A stretch of 64,000 nt of DNA from DASZJY01 sp036260255 (GTDB lineage Bacteria; Actinomycetota; Acidimicrobiia; Acidimicrobiales; AC-14): positions 1 to 64,000 of the forward strand of contig DATAAF010000057.1 in assembly GCA_036260255.1 (NCBI GenBank), given 5' to 3'. The number at the start of each line of letters is the position of its first letter. Position 1 is the first letter of the stretch. Made by a program: the position numbers and the translations under genes. Shown one piece after another: positions 41,877 to 50,748 of this stretch. The notes beneath the pieces are model-generated. The model did not search any database, was not told where the DNA came from, and saw only the letters and a program-made list of their open reading frames with translations.

Positions 41877-42099
41877 CTCGACCGTGTGGCTCGACCCGAG
41901 CCCGCCGCGGCGCGACGGCCACTGCTCGAACCTGCCCCGGGACCCCCGACCGGTCAGCCGTCCTGATGAGCCGACCATACCGGTCGAAGATGGGGCCGAC
42001 AATACGGCGCAAACATCCCGAACTTTTCCCCAGGAGCCTGTGGATGCACGGGTGCACGGCCGCAGGGTGTTCACTGGAAGCGTGCAGGAGCGGCGTGTG

Positions 42100-43221
42100 A
42101 TGACCGGCCCGGCGGACGACGACCGGGCGCCCGCATGGGACGCCTTCACGGTGCCCACCCGGTACTGGCACCTCCTCGACGACGGGCGCATCCAGTGCGA
42201 TCTGTGCCCCCGGGCCTGCAAGCTGCGGGAGGGCCAGCGAGGGGTGTGCTTCGTGCGGGCGCGCCTCGACAACCAGGTGGTGCTCACGAGCCACGGGCGT
42301 TCGTCCGGGTTCTGCGTGGACCCCATCGAGAAGAAGCCCCTCAACCACTTCCTGCCCGGCAGCTCGGTGCTGTCGTTCGGCACCGCCGGGTGCAACCTGG
42401 CCTGCCGCTTCTGCCAGAACTGGGACATCTCGAAGTCCAAGCAGATCGACACCCTCGCCGACCAGGCGTCGCCCGAGGCGCTGGCGGCGGCCGCCGTCCG
42501 GTTGGGCTGCGCCAGCGTCGCCTTCACCTACAACGACCCGGTCATCTTCCACGAGTACGCCATCGACGTCGCCGACGCGTGCCACGAGCGGGGGGTCCAG
42601 GCGGTGGCCGTCACCGCCGGCTACGTCTGCCCCGAGCCCCGAGCCGAGTTCTACGCCCACATGGACGCCGCCAACGTCGACCTCAAGGCGTTCAGCGAGG
42701 AGTTCTACCGCCACACCTGCGGCGCCCACCTCGAGGCGGTCAAGGACACCTTGCGCTACCTGCGCCGTGAGACCTCGGTGTGGTTCGAGATCACCAACCT
42801 GCTGATCCCCGGGCTCAACGACTCCGACTCCGAGCTCGACGCCATGACCCGGTGGATCGTCGACGACCTCGGCCCCGACGTGCCCGTCCACTTCACCGCG
42901 TTCCATCCCGACTTCAAGATGCTCGACCGGCCGCCCACGTCACCGGAGACCTTGACCCGGGCCCGCCGGATCGCCCTGGGAAACGGCGTGCGCTTCGCCT
43001 ACACCGGCAACGTCCACGACACCGAGGGGTCGAGCACCTACTGCCCGGGGTGCGGGACGAGGGTCGTCGAGCGGGACTGGTACGCCCTCGGCGAGTACCG
43101 GTTGACCGGCGAGGGGGCCTGTCGCAGCTGCGGCACCCAGCTGCCCGGGCGCTTCAGCGGCGGGCCGGGCTCCTGGGGGCCGCGCCGGATGCCGGTGAGG
43201 CTCGCCCACCTGGGGCGGTGA
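42100..43221 (+). CDS. amrS: AmmeMemoRadiSam system radical SAM enzyme
   Basis: 373 residues. C98-x3-C102-x2-C105 in GTAGCNLACRFCQNW is the radical SAM cluster site. An N-terminal CDLCPRACKLREGQRGVCFVR and two C-terminal CxxC pairs (YCPGCGT, CRSCGT) suggest further metal sites. The family belongs to the AmrS/PflA-related group always found with MEMO and AMMECR1 proteins; its product is unknown. AGGAG precedes the ATG by 9 bases. Its stop overlaps the MEMO gene. Confidence 0.92.
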   Translation: MTGPADDDRAPAWDAFTVPTRYWHLLDDGRIQCDLCPRACKLREGQRGVCFVRARLDNQVVLTSHGRSSGFCVDPIEKKPLNHFLPGSSVLSFGTAGCNLACRFCQNWDISKSKQIDTLADQASPEALAAAAVRLGCASVAFTYNDPVIFHEYAIDVADACHERGVQAVAVTAGYVCPEPRAEFYAHMDAANVDLKAFSEEFYRHTCGAHLEAVKDTLRYLRRETSVWFEITNLLIPGLNDSDSELDAMTRWIVDDLGPDVPVHFTAFHPDFKMLDRPPTSPETLTRARRIALGNGVRFAYTGNVHDTEGSSTYCPGCGTRVVERDWYALGEYRLTGEGACRSCGTQLPGRFSGGPGSWGPRRMPVRLAHLGR

Positions 43222-44015
43222 GCGGGCCCGGGGTCCGCGAACCGGCGGTGGCCGGCACGTTCTACCCGGCGGGCCCCGACGAGCTGCGGTCGACGGTGCA
43301 AGGGCTCCTGGAGCGCGCGGGCAACGTGGCCGGGCCCCCGCCCAAGGCGCTCGTCGTCCCCCACGCCGGCTACATGTACTCGGGACCGGTGGCGGCCAGC
43401 GCCTATGCCCGGGTCGTCCCGATGCGTGGTCGGGTCGAGCGGGTCGTGGTACTGGGTCCCGCCCATCGCCTGGCCCTCGACGCCATCGCCGCGCCGGGCG
43501 CCGACGCGCTGGCCACGCCCCTCGGGACCGTCCCCGTCGACACCGCCGCCCGTGACCGTCTGGTCGACGCCGGGACGATCGTCGTCTCCGACGAGGCCCA
43601 CGCCCGCGAGCACAGCCTCGAGGTGCAGCTGCCGTTCCTGCAGGTGGCCCTGGGCGACGTCCGGGTGCTGCCCCTCGCCGTCGGCCGGGTGCCGGCGTCG
43701 GCTGTGGCCGACGTCCTCGACGCCGTGTGGGGCGGCGAGGAGACGCTGATCGTCGTGAGCACCGACCTGAGCCACTACCACGACCACGCCACCGCCACCG
43801 AGCTCGACCGCCGCACCGCCGCCACCGTCGTGGCCCGGGAGGTCGAGGCGCTCGAGCCGGGGAACGCGTGCGGCGTGTTCCCGCTGCGTGGGCTCCTCGC
43901 CGCCGCCCGGCGCCACCGCCTCGACGTCGAGCTCCTCGACCTCCGTACCTCGGGCGACACGTCCGGTCCCCGGGACCGTGTCGTCGGCTACGGCGCCTTC
44001 GCGCTCGTCGAGTAG
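43218..44015 (+). CDS. amrB: AmmeMemoRadiSam system protein B (MEMO1 family)
   Basis: 265 residues. REPAVAGTFYPAGPDEL, VVPHAGYMYSGPVAASAYA, LGPAHR, EHSLEVQLPFLQ and STDLSHYHDH are the conserved MEMO blocks, related to extradiol dioxygenases and binding metal through His residues. The GTG overlaps the amrS stop (GTGA). The third member, AMMECR1, is not in the window. Confidence 0.92.
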   Translation: MSGPGVREPAVAGTFYPAGPDELRSTVQGLLERAGNVAGPPPKALVVPHAGYMYSGPVAASAYARVVPMRGRVERVVVLGPAHRLALDAIAAPGADALATPLGTVPVDTAARDRLVDAGTIVVSDEAHAREHSLEVQLPFLQVALGDVRVLPLAVGRVPASAVADVLDAVWGGEETLIVVSTDLSHYHDHATATELDRRTAATVVAREVEALEPGNACGVFPLRGLLAAARRHRLDVELLDLRTSGDTSGPRDRVVGYGAFALVE

Positions 44016-44021
44016 CGCGCC

Positions 44022-44461
44022 TCAGGCGACCCGGTCGGCGCCGGGTGCCCACACGCCGGTCGCGGCGGCGGCCCGGGCGTAGTCACCGAAGTCACGAGGC
44101 TCCCGGCCCAGTGCCCGCGCCACGCCGTCGGTGACGTACTGGTTGCGACCGTCGAGCACGGTGGCGAACAGGTAGTCGAGCAGCCAGACGTACCCGTCGG
44201 GGACCGCCTCCGCTCTCAGCGCGTCGGTGAAGGCGTCGGGCGCGAGCTGCACGTAGCGGATCTCCCGCCCCGTCGCCGAGGAGATCTCCTCGACGGCGTC
44301 GGCGAAGGTCAACAGCCGGGGCCCGGTGACCTCGTACAGCTGGCCCTCGTGGCCCGGCTCGGTGAGGGCGGCGGCGGCGACGGCGGCGATGTCGTCGGCG
44401 TCGACGAACGGCTCGCGCACCTCGCCGGCGGGAAGTGCCACCTCGCCCGCCAGCACCATGT
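44022..44461 (-). pseudogene. NmrA/SDR-like NAD(P)-binding protein, N-terminus missing
   Basis: The frame NMVLAGEVALPAG...REPFVDADDIAAVAAAALTEPGHEGQLYEVTGPRLLTFADAV is the C-terminal half of an NmrA-type NAD(P)H-binding protein. The nucleotide-binding N-terminus (about 140 residues) is absent. The longer open frame to 44573 only reads antisense to the AraC fragment. Homology stops near 44461, where the other fragment begins. Confidence 0.75.
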
Positions 44462-44472
44462 TCCACCAGCAG

Positions 44473-44750
44473 CCGGCACGCCCCTGGACGGTGGACTCGC
44501 TGGCCCGCGAGGTCGCGCTGTCGCGCTCGGCGTTCGCGGTTGGCTTCGCCGAGCTCGTCGGGGAGCCGCCCATGGCCTACATGGCGCGCTGGCGGATGCA
44601 GGTCGCCCGGGCCTGGCTCGGCGAGGCCGACATGACCGTGTCGCAGGTGGCGCGGCGGCTCGGCTACGGCTCCGAGGCGGCGTTCAACCGGGCGTTCAAG
44701 CGCATCGTCGGGGTGCCGCCCGGCGCGGTGAGGGCCCGCCGCCGGGTCGG
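44473..44750 (+). pseudogene. AraC-family regulator, C-terminal HTH fragment
   Basis: PARPWTVDSLAREVALSRSAFAVGF...ARWRMQVARAWLGEADMTVSQVARRLGYGSEAAFNRAFKRIVGVPPG is the double helix-turn-helix of a cupin-type AraC regulator. The cupin N-terminus (about 200 residues) is missing. The frame runs on to 44892 without the normal stop, into the opposing SMP-30-like gene. It abuts the NmrA fragment head to head. Confidence 0.8.
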
Positions 44751-44766
44751 GGCGGGAACCGCGGGC

Positions 44767-45714
44767 TCAGCGGCGGACGGCGGTGATCCAGTAGGGGGTC
44801 TGCGGGGTGGCGGGAGTAGAGAACCGGGCGTTCACCAGGTAGAGCGTGTTGCCGAACGCCGCAACCGTCGTGGGCACGTCGAAGTGCGGTGACGTGATCT
44901 GGTCCACCACCTCGCCCGACGTGAACGTCCGGTCGAGACGGACGACGGCGACGGTGTTGAGGGTGTTGCGCACGACGTAGAGCGTGCGGCCGAGCAGGAG
45001 GATGCCGTCGCCCGACGTCATCGACGCCCCACCCAGATCGATCGAGGTGGCCCGGCCGGTGGCGGGGTCGACCCGGTACAGGTTGCCGGTGTTCGACTGC
45101 ACCACGATCAGCCACCGGTCGTTGGGCGTGGCGTCTATCCCGTTGACGTTGAAACCGGGGGCGAGGACGAAGTCGCCCGTCAGCGGGACGGCGACCGGAT
45201 CGCCGATGGTCCCATCGCGTCCTATGGGGATCCTGTAGAGGACGTCGTCGCGAGAATCGGTGAACCATGCCGCGTCACGCGTGACGACGACGTCGTTGAT
45301 GAACGCCGCCTGGCCGGCCGGGGCCAGCTGGAACGTCTCCACGGGGTCGCCCTCGGGCCCGTAGACGTACGCCTGGCCGGTGGCCGCGCCCGAGACCCAC
45401 AGCCGCCCCCACCGGTCGAGCTCGAGTCCGGTGGCCATGCGCCCCGCGGGGGCGTCGACGACGAGGGTCCGCTCGCCCGTGCGGATGTCGACCGCGATCA
45501 CGTCACCCGTCGCCCGGGAGCCCGAGTACATGATGGCTCCCCGACCGGCGGCGATGCCCTCGGGCTGCCAGCCGTTGGGGAGCTCGATCACCGTAGGGAA
45601 CGCCGGCGCGGCGGCAGCGCCCCCGGTCGTGGTCGAGATCACGCCGACCATGGCAAGGGCGACTGCGAGCGCGGCGGTCACACACCTCCGAGAGAAGAGC
45701 TGCTGGTGTGCCAC
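44767..45714 (-). CDS. Secreted SMP-30/NHL-type beta-propeller protein
   Basis: 315 residues. A signal peptide (CVTAALAVALAMVGVISTTTGGAAAAPA) precedes six blade-like repeats (GLELDRWGRLWVSGAATGQAYVYGP, FINDVVVTRDAAWFTDSRDDVLYRIPI, NGIDATPNDRWLIVVQSNTGNLYRVD). These are often mis-annotated as superoxide dismutase. It is exported; ligand or activity is unknown. The GTG at 45714 is the only start that keeps the signal peptide. Confidence 0.85.
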   Translation of the reverse strand: MAHQQLFSRRCVTAALAVALAMVGVISTTTGGAAAAPAFPTVIELPNGWQPEGIAAGRGAIMYSGSRATGDVIAVDIRTGERTLVVDAPAGRMATGLELDRWGRLWVSGAATGQAYVYGPEGDPVETFQLAPAGQAAFINDVVVTRDAAWFTDSRDDVLYRIPIGRDGTIGDPVAVPLTGDFVLAPGFNVNGIDATPNDRWLIVVQSNTGNLYRVDPATGRATSIDLGGASMTSGDGILLLGRTLYVVRNTLNTVAVVRLDRTFTSGEVVDQITSPHFDVPTTVAAFGNTLYLVNARFSTPATPQTPYWITAVRR

Positions 45715-45893
45715 TCCATGACCTCCGCGCCCGAGCCAGCCTGGCCGCTCATCCTCGCGCGGCGCGCACGAAAGGTCAGCGCGAGGGCCCGTCTCGCCGC
45801 AGTAGCTTTCTCCTCGTTGCAGCGGGCGGCACTCACCGTGGGGGCGCCTGAGGCCAATGGACCGGGCGGCCCCGCGTGGCGGCCATCGGCCCC

Positions 45894-46145
45894 ATGACGG
45901 TCACCGCCGTGCCCGCGGGTCGTGCGCGCATAGCCAGGCCTCGGCTGGCCGCCCGTGTGCGTCAGGCGCTCGGGCAGTGGTCGCTCATGCTGACCGCGCC
46001 CGCCGGCTACGGAAAGACGTCGATCCTCGAAGAGGCGCTCGACGGGCTGCCCACGGCGCCGGCATGGGTCACCTGCCGGGCCACCGACCGCCGCCCCTAC
46101 GAGCTGGTGGCCTCGATCGCGGCCGCGGTGGGCGGAGAAGTGCCC
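45894..46145 (+). pseudogene. LAL/MalT-type regulator, N-terminal fragment
   Basis: MTVTAVPAGRARIARPRLAARVRQAL and LTAPAGYGKTSILEEAL (Walker A), followed by AWVTCRATDRRPYELVASIAAAVGG, open a MalT-like ATPase. After about 85 residues the recognisable coding shifts to another frame and another protein. The rest of the regulator (normally more than 800 residues) is gone. Confidence 0.7.
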
Positions 46146-46504
46146 ACGGGACGATCGCCCTCGTCAACGCCGACGACGGCACGACCGAGCTCGCCCTGCC
46201 GATCACCTTCCACGTCGCCAAGCAGGAGGCGGGAACGTGGATCAGCCTCCCCACCCCCATTCCGTGCACCCTCGACGGCAAGTTCCTCTCGGCGTTCGCC
46301 GACATCGTCCCCCACCGGAAGCGGCTGGAGTCGAACCAATTCACCGTCGACGGCGGGACGTGGGTGGCGACCGCCGACCCGTTCGGGGCGGGGAGCGGGC
46401 TGTCCTCGCTCACGACGGGTGTCGACCTCGTCGACACGCTGGCCGGCCTGTTCACCAGCCCCTACCCCCACGGCATCCGTTCACCCAGCGTCGTGTGCAA
46501 GTAG
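46146..46504 (+). pseudogene. C-terminal fragment of an unidentified protein
   Basis: In a different frame from the regulator fragment, GTIALVNADDGTTELALPITFHV...VDGGTWVATADPFGAGSGLSSL...HGIRSPSVVCK reads as about 118 residues of well-formed protein ending at a TAG. It has no start of its own. I do not recognise the family. Confidence 0.5.
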
Positions 46505-46744
46505 CTCGCCGGAGGGCGGGAACCGGGCGGGGGCGGCGAGGGCTCACCGACCGGGCCATGATTCACCATCCACAACCGAGGCCCTGACGGCAGGGCGCGG
46601 CGTGCGATGCAGGACCCCTACACACATCAAAGCGACCGGTGGGGGGTTGACAAGGGCGGCGGCATCTGCGACGGTTCAGCGGCCGGGGCGTGGGGTGCGT
46701 CCGCCGTGCACCTCAGCCCCGGCCTCTCTGTCCTGACCGCTGTT

Positions 46745-47437
46745 TCAACGCGGGTCGAAGGAGTACCCGACCTTGCGCACGCCGCGTATCCGGCGGGGCT
46801 TGGCCGGGTCGGCCTCGATCTTGAGGCGGAGGCGGCGGATGTGCTCGGTGACGGTGGCGGCGTCCTGCCACTCCTCCGACGACTTCCACACGTCCTCGAG
46901 CAGCTGCCGGCGGGAGACCACCTGGCCGGCGCGAACGGCCAGATAGGCGAGCACGTCGAACTCGCGGGGCGTGAGCGCCACCGGCTTCCCCGCGACGGTG
47001 ACCTCGCGGGCGGCCAGCCGGATCTCGATGCCGGGGAAGGAGATGATGCTCGGCGCGAGACGTGCCCGCCGCAGGGCGGCGCGCACGCGGGCGGCGAACT
47101 CGCGTGGGAGGAACGGCTTGACCACGTAGTCGTCGGCGCCCAGGTCCAACGCCAGCACCCGTTCGGTCTCCGCCTCGCGGCCGGATACGACGATCACCGG
47201 CACGCCGACCCGAGCGCGCAGCCGGCTGAGCAGCTCGAGCCCGCTCATGCCCGGCATCTCGATGTCTAGGACGATCAGCTCGGGTCGTCGCCGTTGCATG
47301 GTGGCCAGCGCGCTCTCGGCGTCGCTCACCAGCAGGACCTCGTGGCCGTCCCGCTGGAGGAGCCCCGTCACGAGACGCAGGAACGTGGGGTCGTCGTCGA
47401 CGACGAGGACGACGCCGGGCTCCTCTCGCTCCGGCAC
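46745..47437 (-). CDS. OmpR/PhoB-type response regulator
   Basis: 230 residues. The receiver domain has the acidic pair in VVDDDP, phosphoacceptor Asp58 in VLDIEMPGMSG and the conserved Lys in VVKPF. A C-terminal winged helix follows (LTPREFDVLAYLAVRAGQVVSRRQLLEDVW ... VRKVGYSFDP). It is the output of the phosphorelay formed with the adjacent HPt protein and hybrid kinase. GTG 47437. Confidence 0.93.
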   Translation of the reverse strand: MPEREEPGVVLVVDDDPTFLRLVTGLLQRDGHEVLLVSDAESALATMQRRRPELIVLDIEMPGMSGLELLSRLRARVGVPVIVVSGREAETERVLALDLGADDYVVKPFLPREFAARVRAALRRARLAPSIISFPGIEIRLAAREVTVAGKPVALTPREFDVLAYLAVRAGQVVSRRQLLEDVWKSSEEWQDAATVTEHIRRLRLKIEADPAKPRRIRGVRKVGYSFDPR

Positions 47438-47440
47438 TCC

Positions 47441-47544
47441 TAGATGACCGCTGTTCTATCGCGCTGACCAGCGAAGATGACCGCGTAGCCGCTGGTCGGC
47501 GCTTCGGGTCGAAGGCCCGAACGAAGTAGATCAGCGGTCATCTA
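47441..47544. repeat. 104-bp element with perfect 13-bp terminal inverted repeats
   Basis: TAGATGACCGCTG (47441-47453) and CAGCGGTCATCTA (47532-47544) bound the element. Inside are GACCAGCG/CGCTGGTC (8 bp) and TTCGGG/CCCGAA (6 bp) hairpins, and a second copy of AGATGACCGC. The right arm supplies the TAG stop of the HPt gene. It could be a MITE-like element or a structured RNA. Confidence 0.6.
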
Positions 47545-47904
47545 CCGCCGCAGGTCGACCAGCTCGGCCGCGACGTGCTCGAGCTCGCCGGCCAACCGCG
47601 CCACGTGAGGTCCCAGCTCGGCGAGCCGGCCGTCGCGGGCCAGGCGCTCGATGTCCGCGCAGAGACCCGAGAGCCCCTCCGCCCCCAGGAACCCCGAAGC
47701 AGACTTCAGCCGGTGGGCGTGCTTCGCGGTGCTGTCCGCGTCCCCTGACTCGTACGCCCCCTGGATGGCGGTCACGAGCTCCCGCGCGTCGACGAGGAAG
47801 ACGGCGCAGACCTGGGCGACCTCCTCCGGTCCGAGCGCTTCGACGAGGCGGGCCACGACAGTGGCGTTGACGCTCGGCCCCCCGGCGCCCTCTCGGTCGA
47901 CCAC
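47542..47904 (-). CDS. HPt domain phosphotransfer protein
   Basis: 120 residues. His64 in AKHAHRLKSASGFLGA is the phosphorylated histidine of the HPt four-helix bundle. GTG 47904 has GGGGAGG 9 bases upstream and is preferred over the TTG at 47958. It lies between the response regulator and, divergently, the hybrid kinase, the expected intermediate of a multistep relay. Its stop codon is provided by the inverted-repeat element. Confidence 0.88.
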   Translation of the reverse strand: MVDREGAGGPSVNATVVARLVEALGPEEVAQVCAVFLVDARELVTAIQGAYESGDADSTAKHAHRLKSASGFLGAEGLSGLCADIERLARDGRLAELGPHVARLAGELEHVAAELVDLRR

Positions 47905-47946
47905 CCGAGCGTGCCTCCCCGCCACTGCGGCAATAGTAGTGACCCC

Positions 47947-50481
47947 ATGGCCGCCCAAACCCGGCTCCCGTGGCTGACGTGGCGGCGGTTCCTCGCCGTC
48001 GCCTCGGTGGCGGTGGTCGTGCGCTCGGTCATCCCTTCAGCCCGGGCCGGGCAGGCGTTCGCGGTGGTCATCTCGGGCGTGAGCCTGGCCGCGGTGTGGC
48101 TGGGCGTCTCCCGGCTCACGCCGCCGAACCGCCGGCCGGCGACCTGGTTCGCCGTCGCCCTCTCGCTCTACTTCGCCGGCGACCTCTTCTTCTACTACTT
48201 CCTCCTCGTGCGCCAGTCCGCCCGGCCTTTCCCGTCCGTCGCCGACGCCCTCTACCTGGCCGACCTCCCCATCTTCATCGCGTCGATGCTCCTGTTCATC
48301 CGGGTCCAGAAGCCCGGCCGCGACGTGGCCAGCCTCATCGACGGAGCCATCGTGGCCAGCGTCTTCGGCCTCTTGTCGTGGCTCTACGTCATCCAGCCGG
48401 CGGTGACGGCGACCGACACGCCGTTCCTCGACCGCGCCATCGGCATGGCTTATCCCATGCTCGACGTGCTCATGCTGACGATGGCCGTGCGGCTCCTGCT
48501 CATCCGGGGCCCCCGCCCGCCGGCGCACGTCTTCCTCGCCGCCGCGGTCGTCGCTCTCACGGCGGCCGACACCCTCTACAACTTCTTGAACGTGCTCCCG
48601 GGGCTGCCCCTGCTCATCGAGCCGTACTACGTCCTGTGGATCGTCTGGTACGTGACGGCGGCGGTCGCGTTCCTCCACCCTTCGATGGCGTGGACCCCAC
48701 AGGCCGAGGAGGGTTCGGCGGCGGACCACGATGCGGCCCGCCTGCTCCTGTTGGGCGGGGTCGTGCTCGTCGCCCCCACGCTCGTGGTGATCGAGGGCAT
48801 CCTCGTCCGCCACTGGCAACTGCCGGTCATCGGCGCCGTCTCGATGGTGCTCTTCGGGCTCGTCATGGCGCGCATGAGCCTCTTGATGCGCTCGCTCCGT
48901 CAGGCCAGGGCCGACGCGGAGGCGGCCAACGAGGCCAAGTCGCTGTTCCTGGCCACCATGAGCCACGAGATCCGGACGCCCCTCAACGCCGTCCTGGGCC
49001 TCTCCGAGGTGCTGCTCGAGAGCGACCTCGGCCACGAGCAGCGGGCCTGGGTGGAGACCGTGGTCTCCAGCGGACGGTCGCTCCTCACCCTGATCAACGA
49101 CATCCTCGACTTCTCGAAGATCGAGTCGGGTGTCATGCCGATGGCCTCGGACCCCTTCGAGGTCGGCGAGTGCGTGGAATCGGCCCTGGCGGTGGTGGCG
49201 CCCGAGGCGGAGGCCCGCGGCTTGCACCTCGACTACCGGATCGATCCCGACCTTCCGCCGGTCGTCCGTGGCGACGCCGCTCGGCTGCGGCAGGTGCTCG
49301 TGAACCTGCTGTCGAACGCGGTGAAGTTCACCAACACCGGAGGGGTGTCGCTCTCCGTCCGGGCGTCACCTCCGGACGGCCCGCCGGCGGGCCTGGGCGG
49401 AGACGCCGTCCGACCGGAGGGGACGACGCTCTATTTTGCCGTCCGCGACACAGGCGTCGGCATCCCCGTCGAGGCGCAGGCCGATGTCTTCCATCCGTTC
49501 GTCCAAGCCGAGCGCTCGGCGGCCCGGCGTCACGGCGGGACCGGCCTCGGCCTGCCCATCAGCCGCCGGTTGTGCGAGCTCATGGGCGGGACGGTGTGGC
49601 TGGAGAGCCAGGAGGGCGTCGGATCGACGTTCCACTTCACCGTCGCAGTCGAGCCGGCGCCCGACGTGGCGCCCTCACGCGGCGTGGAGGTCGACCCACT
49701 CCTCGCCGGCAAGCGGCTGCTCATCGTCGACGGCGACAGTTCGAGTCGCGAGGTGCTGACCGGGTGCGCGCAGAGGTGGGGCATGGTGCCGACGAGCATC
49801 GACGCCCCAGACGAGGCGGAGTCCAGGCTCGCCGCCGGGGAGCGCTACGACATGGCCGTCGTCGACCTCGTCCCCGGCGGAGCCGACGCCGGCGGCCTCC
49901 TCCGGGGACTGTCGCGCCACCGCCTCCCGGTGGTGGCGCTCGCCCCGATCGCCCCCCGATCGGGTGTGTGCACCGAGGCGTTCGCCGGGTGGGTCACCAG
50001 GCCGGTGCGACGATCCCAGCTGCTGGAGACGTTGCGGAGCGCCCTCGGCGGCGCTCCGGCGTCGAACGGCTCGGCGGCCGCTTCGGCGGCGTCGGGGCTG
50101 GAGGTCCTCGTGGCCGAGGACAACCCGGTCAACAAGCGGCTGATCATGCTGTTCCTCGAGAAGCTCGGCCACCGAGCCGAGATCGTGACCGACGGACGGG
50201 CCGCGCTCGCCGCCCTGGAGGAACGGGCGTACGACGTGGTGCTGATGGACATGCAGATGCCCGACATGGACGGCCTCGAGGCCAGCCGGCAGATCCACCA
50301 GCGCTGGGCCGAGCGCCGGCCCCGGATCATCGGGGTCACCGCCAACGCCGTCGCCGGTGACCGTGAGCTCTGCCTCGCCGCCGGGATGGACGACTACCTG
50401 AGCAAGCCGTTCTCGATGAACGAGCTGGCGCAGGCGCTGGCCCGGCTCGAGCAGACGGCGGGCGCCGCCGCCCCCCGCTGA
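47947..50481 (+). CDS. Membrane hybrid histidine kinase with two receiver domains
   Basis: 844 residues. About nine membrane segments occupy 1-310. The HisKA domain has His340 in LATMSHEIRTPLNAVLGLSEVL. The ATPase domain shows NLLSNAVKFTNTGG, DTGVGIP and GGTGLGLPISRRL. A first receiver-like domain (LLIVDGDSSSREVL) is degenerate; the second (VLVAEDNPVNKRL, Asp768 in VLMDMQMPDMDG, LSKPF) looks intact. ATG 47947. It feeds the HPt protein encoded 42 bases away on the other strand. Confidence 0.92.
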   Translation: MAAQTRLPWLTWRRFLAVASVAVVVRSVIPSARAGQAFAVVISGVSLAAVWLGVSRLTPPNRRPATWFAVALSLYFAGDLFFYYFLLVRQSARPFPSVADALYLADLPIFIASMLLFIRVQKPGRDVASLIDGAIVASVFGLLSWLYVIQPAVTATDTPFLDRAIGMAYPMLDVLMLTMAVRLLLIRGPRPPAHVFLAAAVVALTAADTLYNFLNVLPGLPLLIEPYYVLWIVWYVTAAVAFLHPSMAWTPQAEEGSAADHDAARLLLLGGVVLVAPTLVVIEGILVRHWQLPVIGAVSMVLFGLVMARMSLLMRSLRQARADAEAANEAKSLFLATMSHEIRTPLNAVLGLSEVLLESDLGHEQRAWVETVVSSGRSLLTLINDILDFSKIESGVMPMASDPFEVGECVESALAVVAPEAEARGLHLDYRIDPDLPPVVRGDAARLRQVLVNLLSNAVKFTNTGGVSLSVRASPPDGPPAGLGGDAVRPEGTTLYFAVRDTGVGIPVEAQADVFHPFVQAERSAARRHGGTGLGLPISRRLCELMGGTVWLESQEGVGSTFHFTVAVEPAPDVAPSRGVEVDPLLAGKRLLIVDGDSSSREVLTGCAQRWGMVPTSIDAPDEAESRLAAGERYDMAVVDLVPGGADAGGLLRGLSRHRLPVVALAPIAPRSGVCTEAFAGWVTRPVRRSQLLETLRSALGGAPASNGSAAASAASGLEVLVAEDNPVNKRLIMLFLEKLGHRAEIVTDGRAALAALEERAYDVVLMDMQMPDMDGLEASRQIHQRWAERRPRIIGVTANAVAGDRELCLAAGMDDYLSKPFSMNELAQALARLEQTAGAAAPR

Positions 50482-50748
50482 ACCCAACGCCAACCCCAAC
50501 GCCGGCCCAACGCCGCCCCACCGAACGTTGCCGCGACGCTGTCCCCCCGTTGATGGCCCTCCGGGCGCGTTTCCGTCATGCTTGAAGCTGGATGGGGCTC
50601 TGGCCCCGGGTAGTCGTCACCCGGCGGAGGAGGGCCTTGTCTGCACGGCAGGCACGACGGAGGGGCCCTCCGAAGTGGTCACCGGGTTCGACGAGCTGGG
50701 GCCAGGCTCCTCCAGGGCGGCACACGCAGCCCCGACCCTCGCCTCCGG
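50482..50748. repeat. Intergenic region with CCAACGCC-like tandem repeats
   Basis: About 50483-50526 contains four imperfect copies of an (A)CCCAACGCC unit directly after the kinase stop. The rest, up to the opposing phosphatase gene, has no gene I can support. Confidence 0.4.

Noticed and set aside
44767..45714. Superoxide dismutase
   Set aside because: This name is often transferred to SMP-30/NHL propellers. No SOD metal motif is present.
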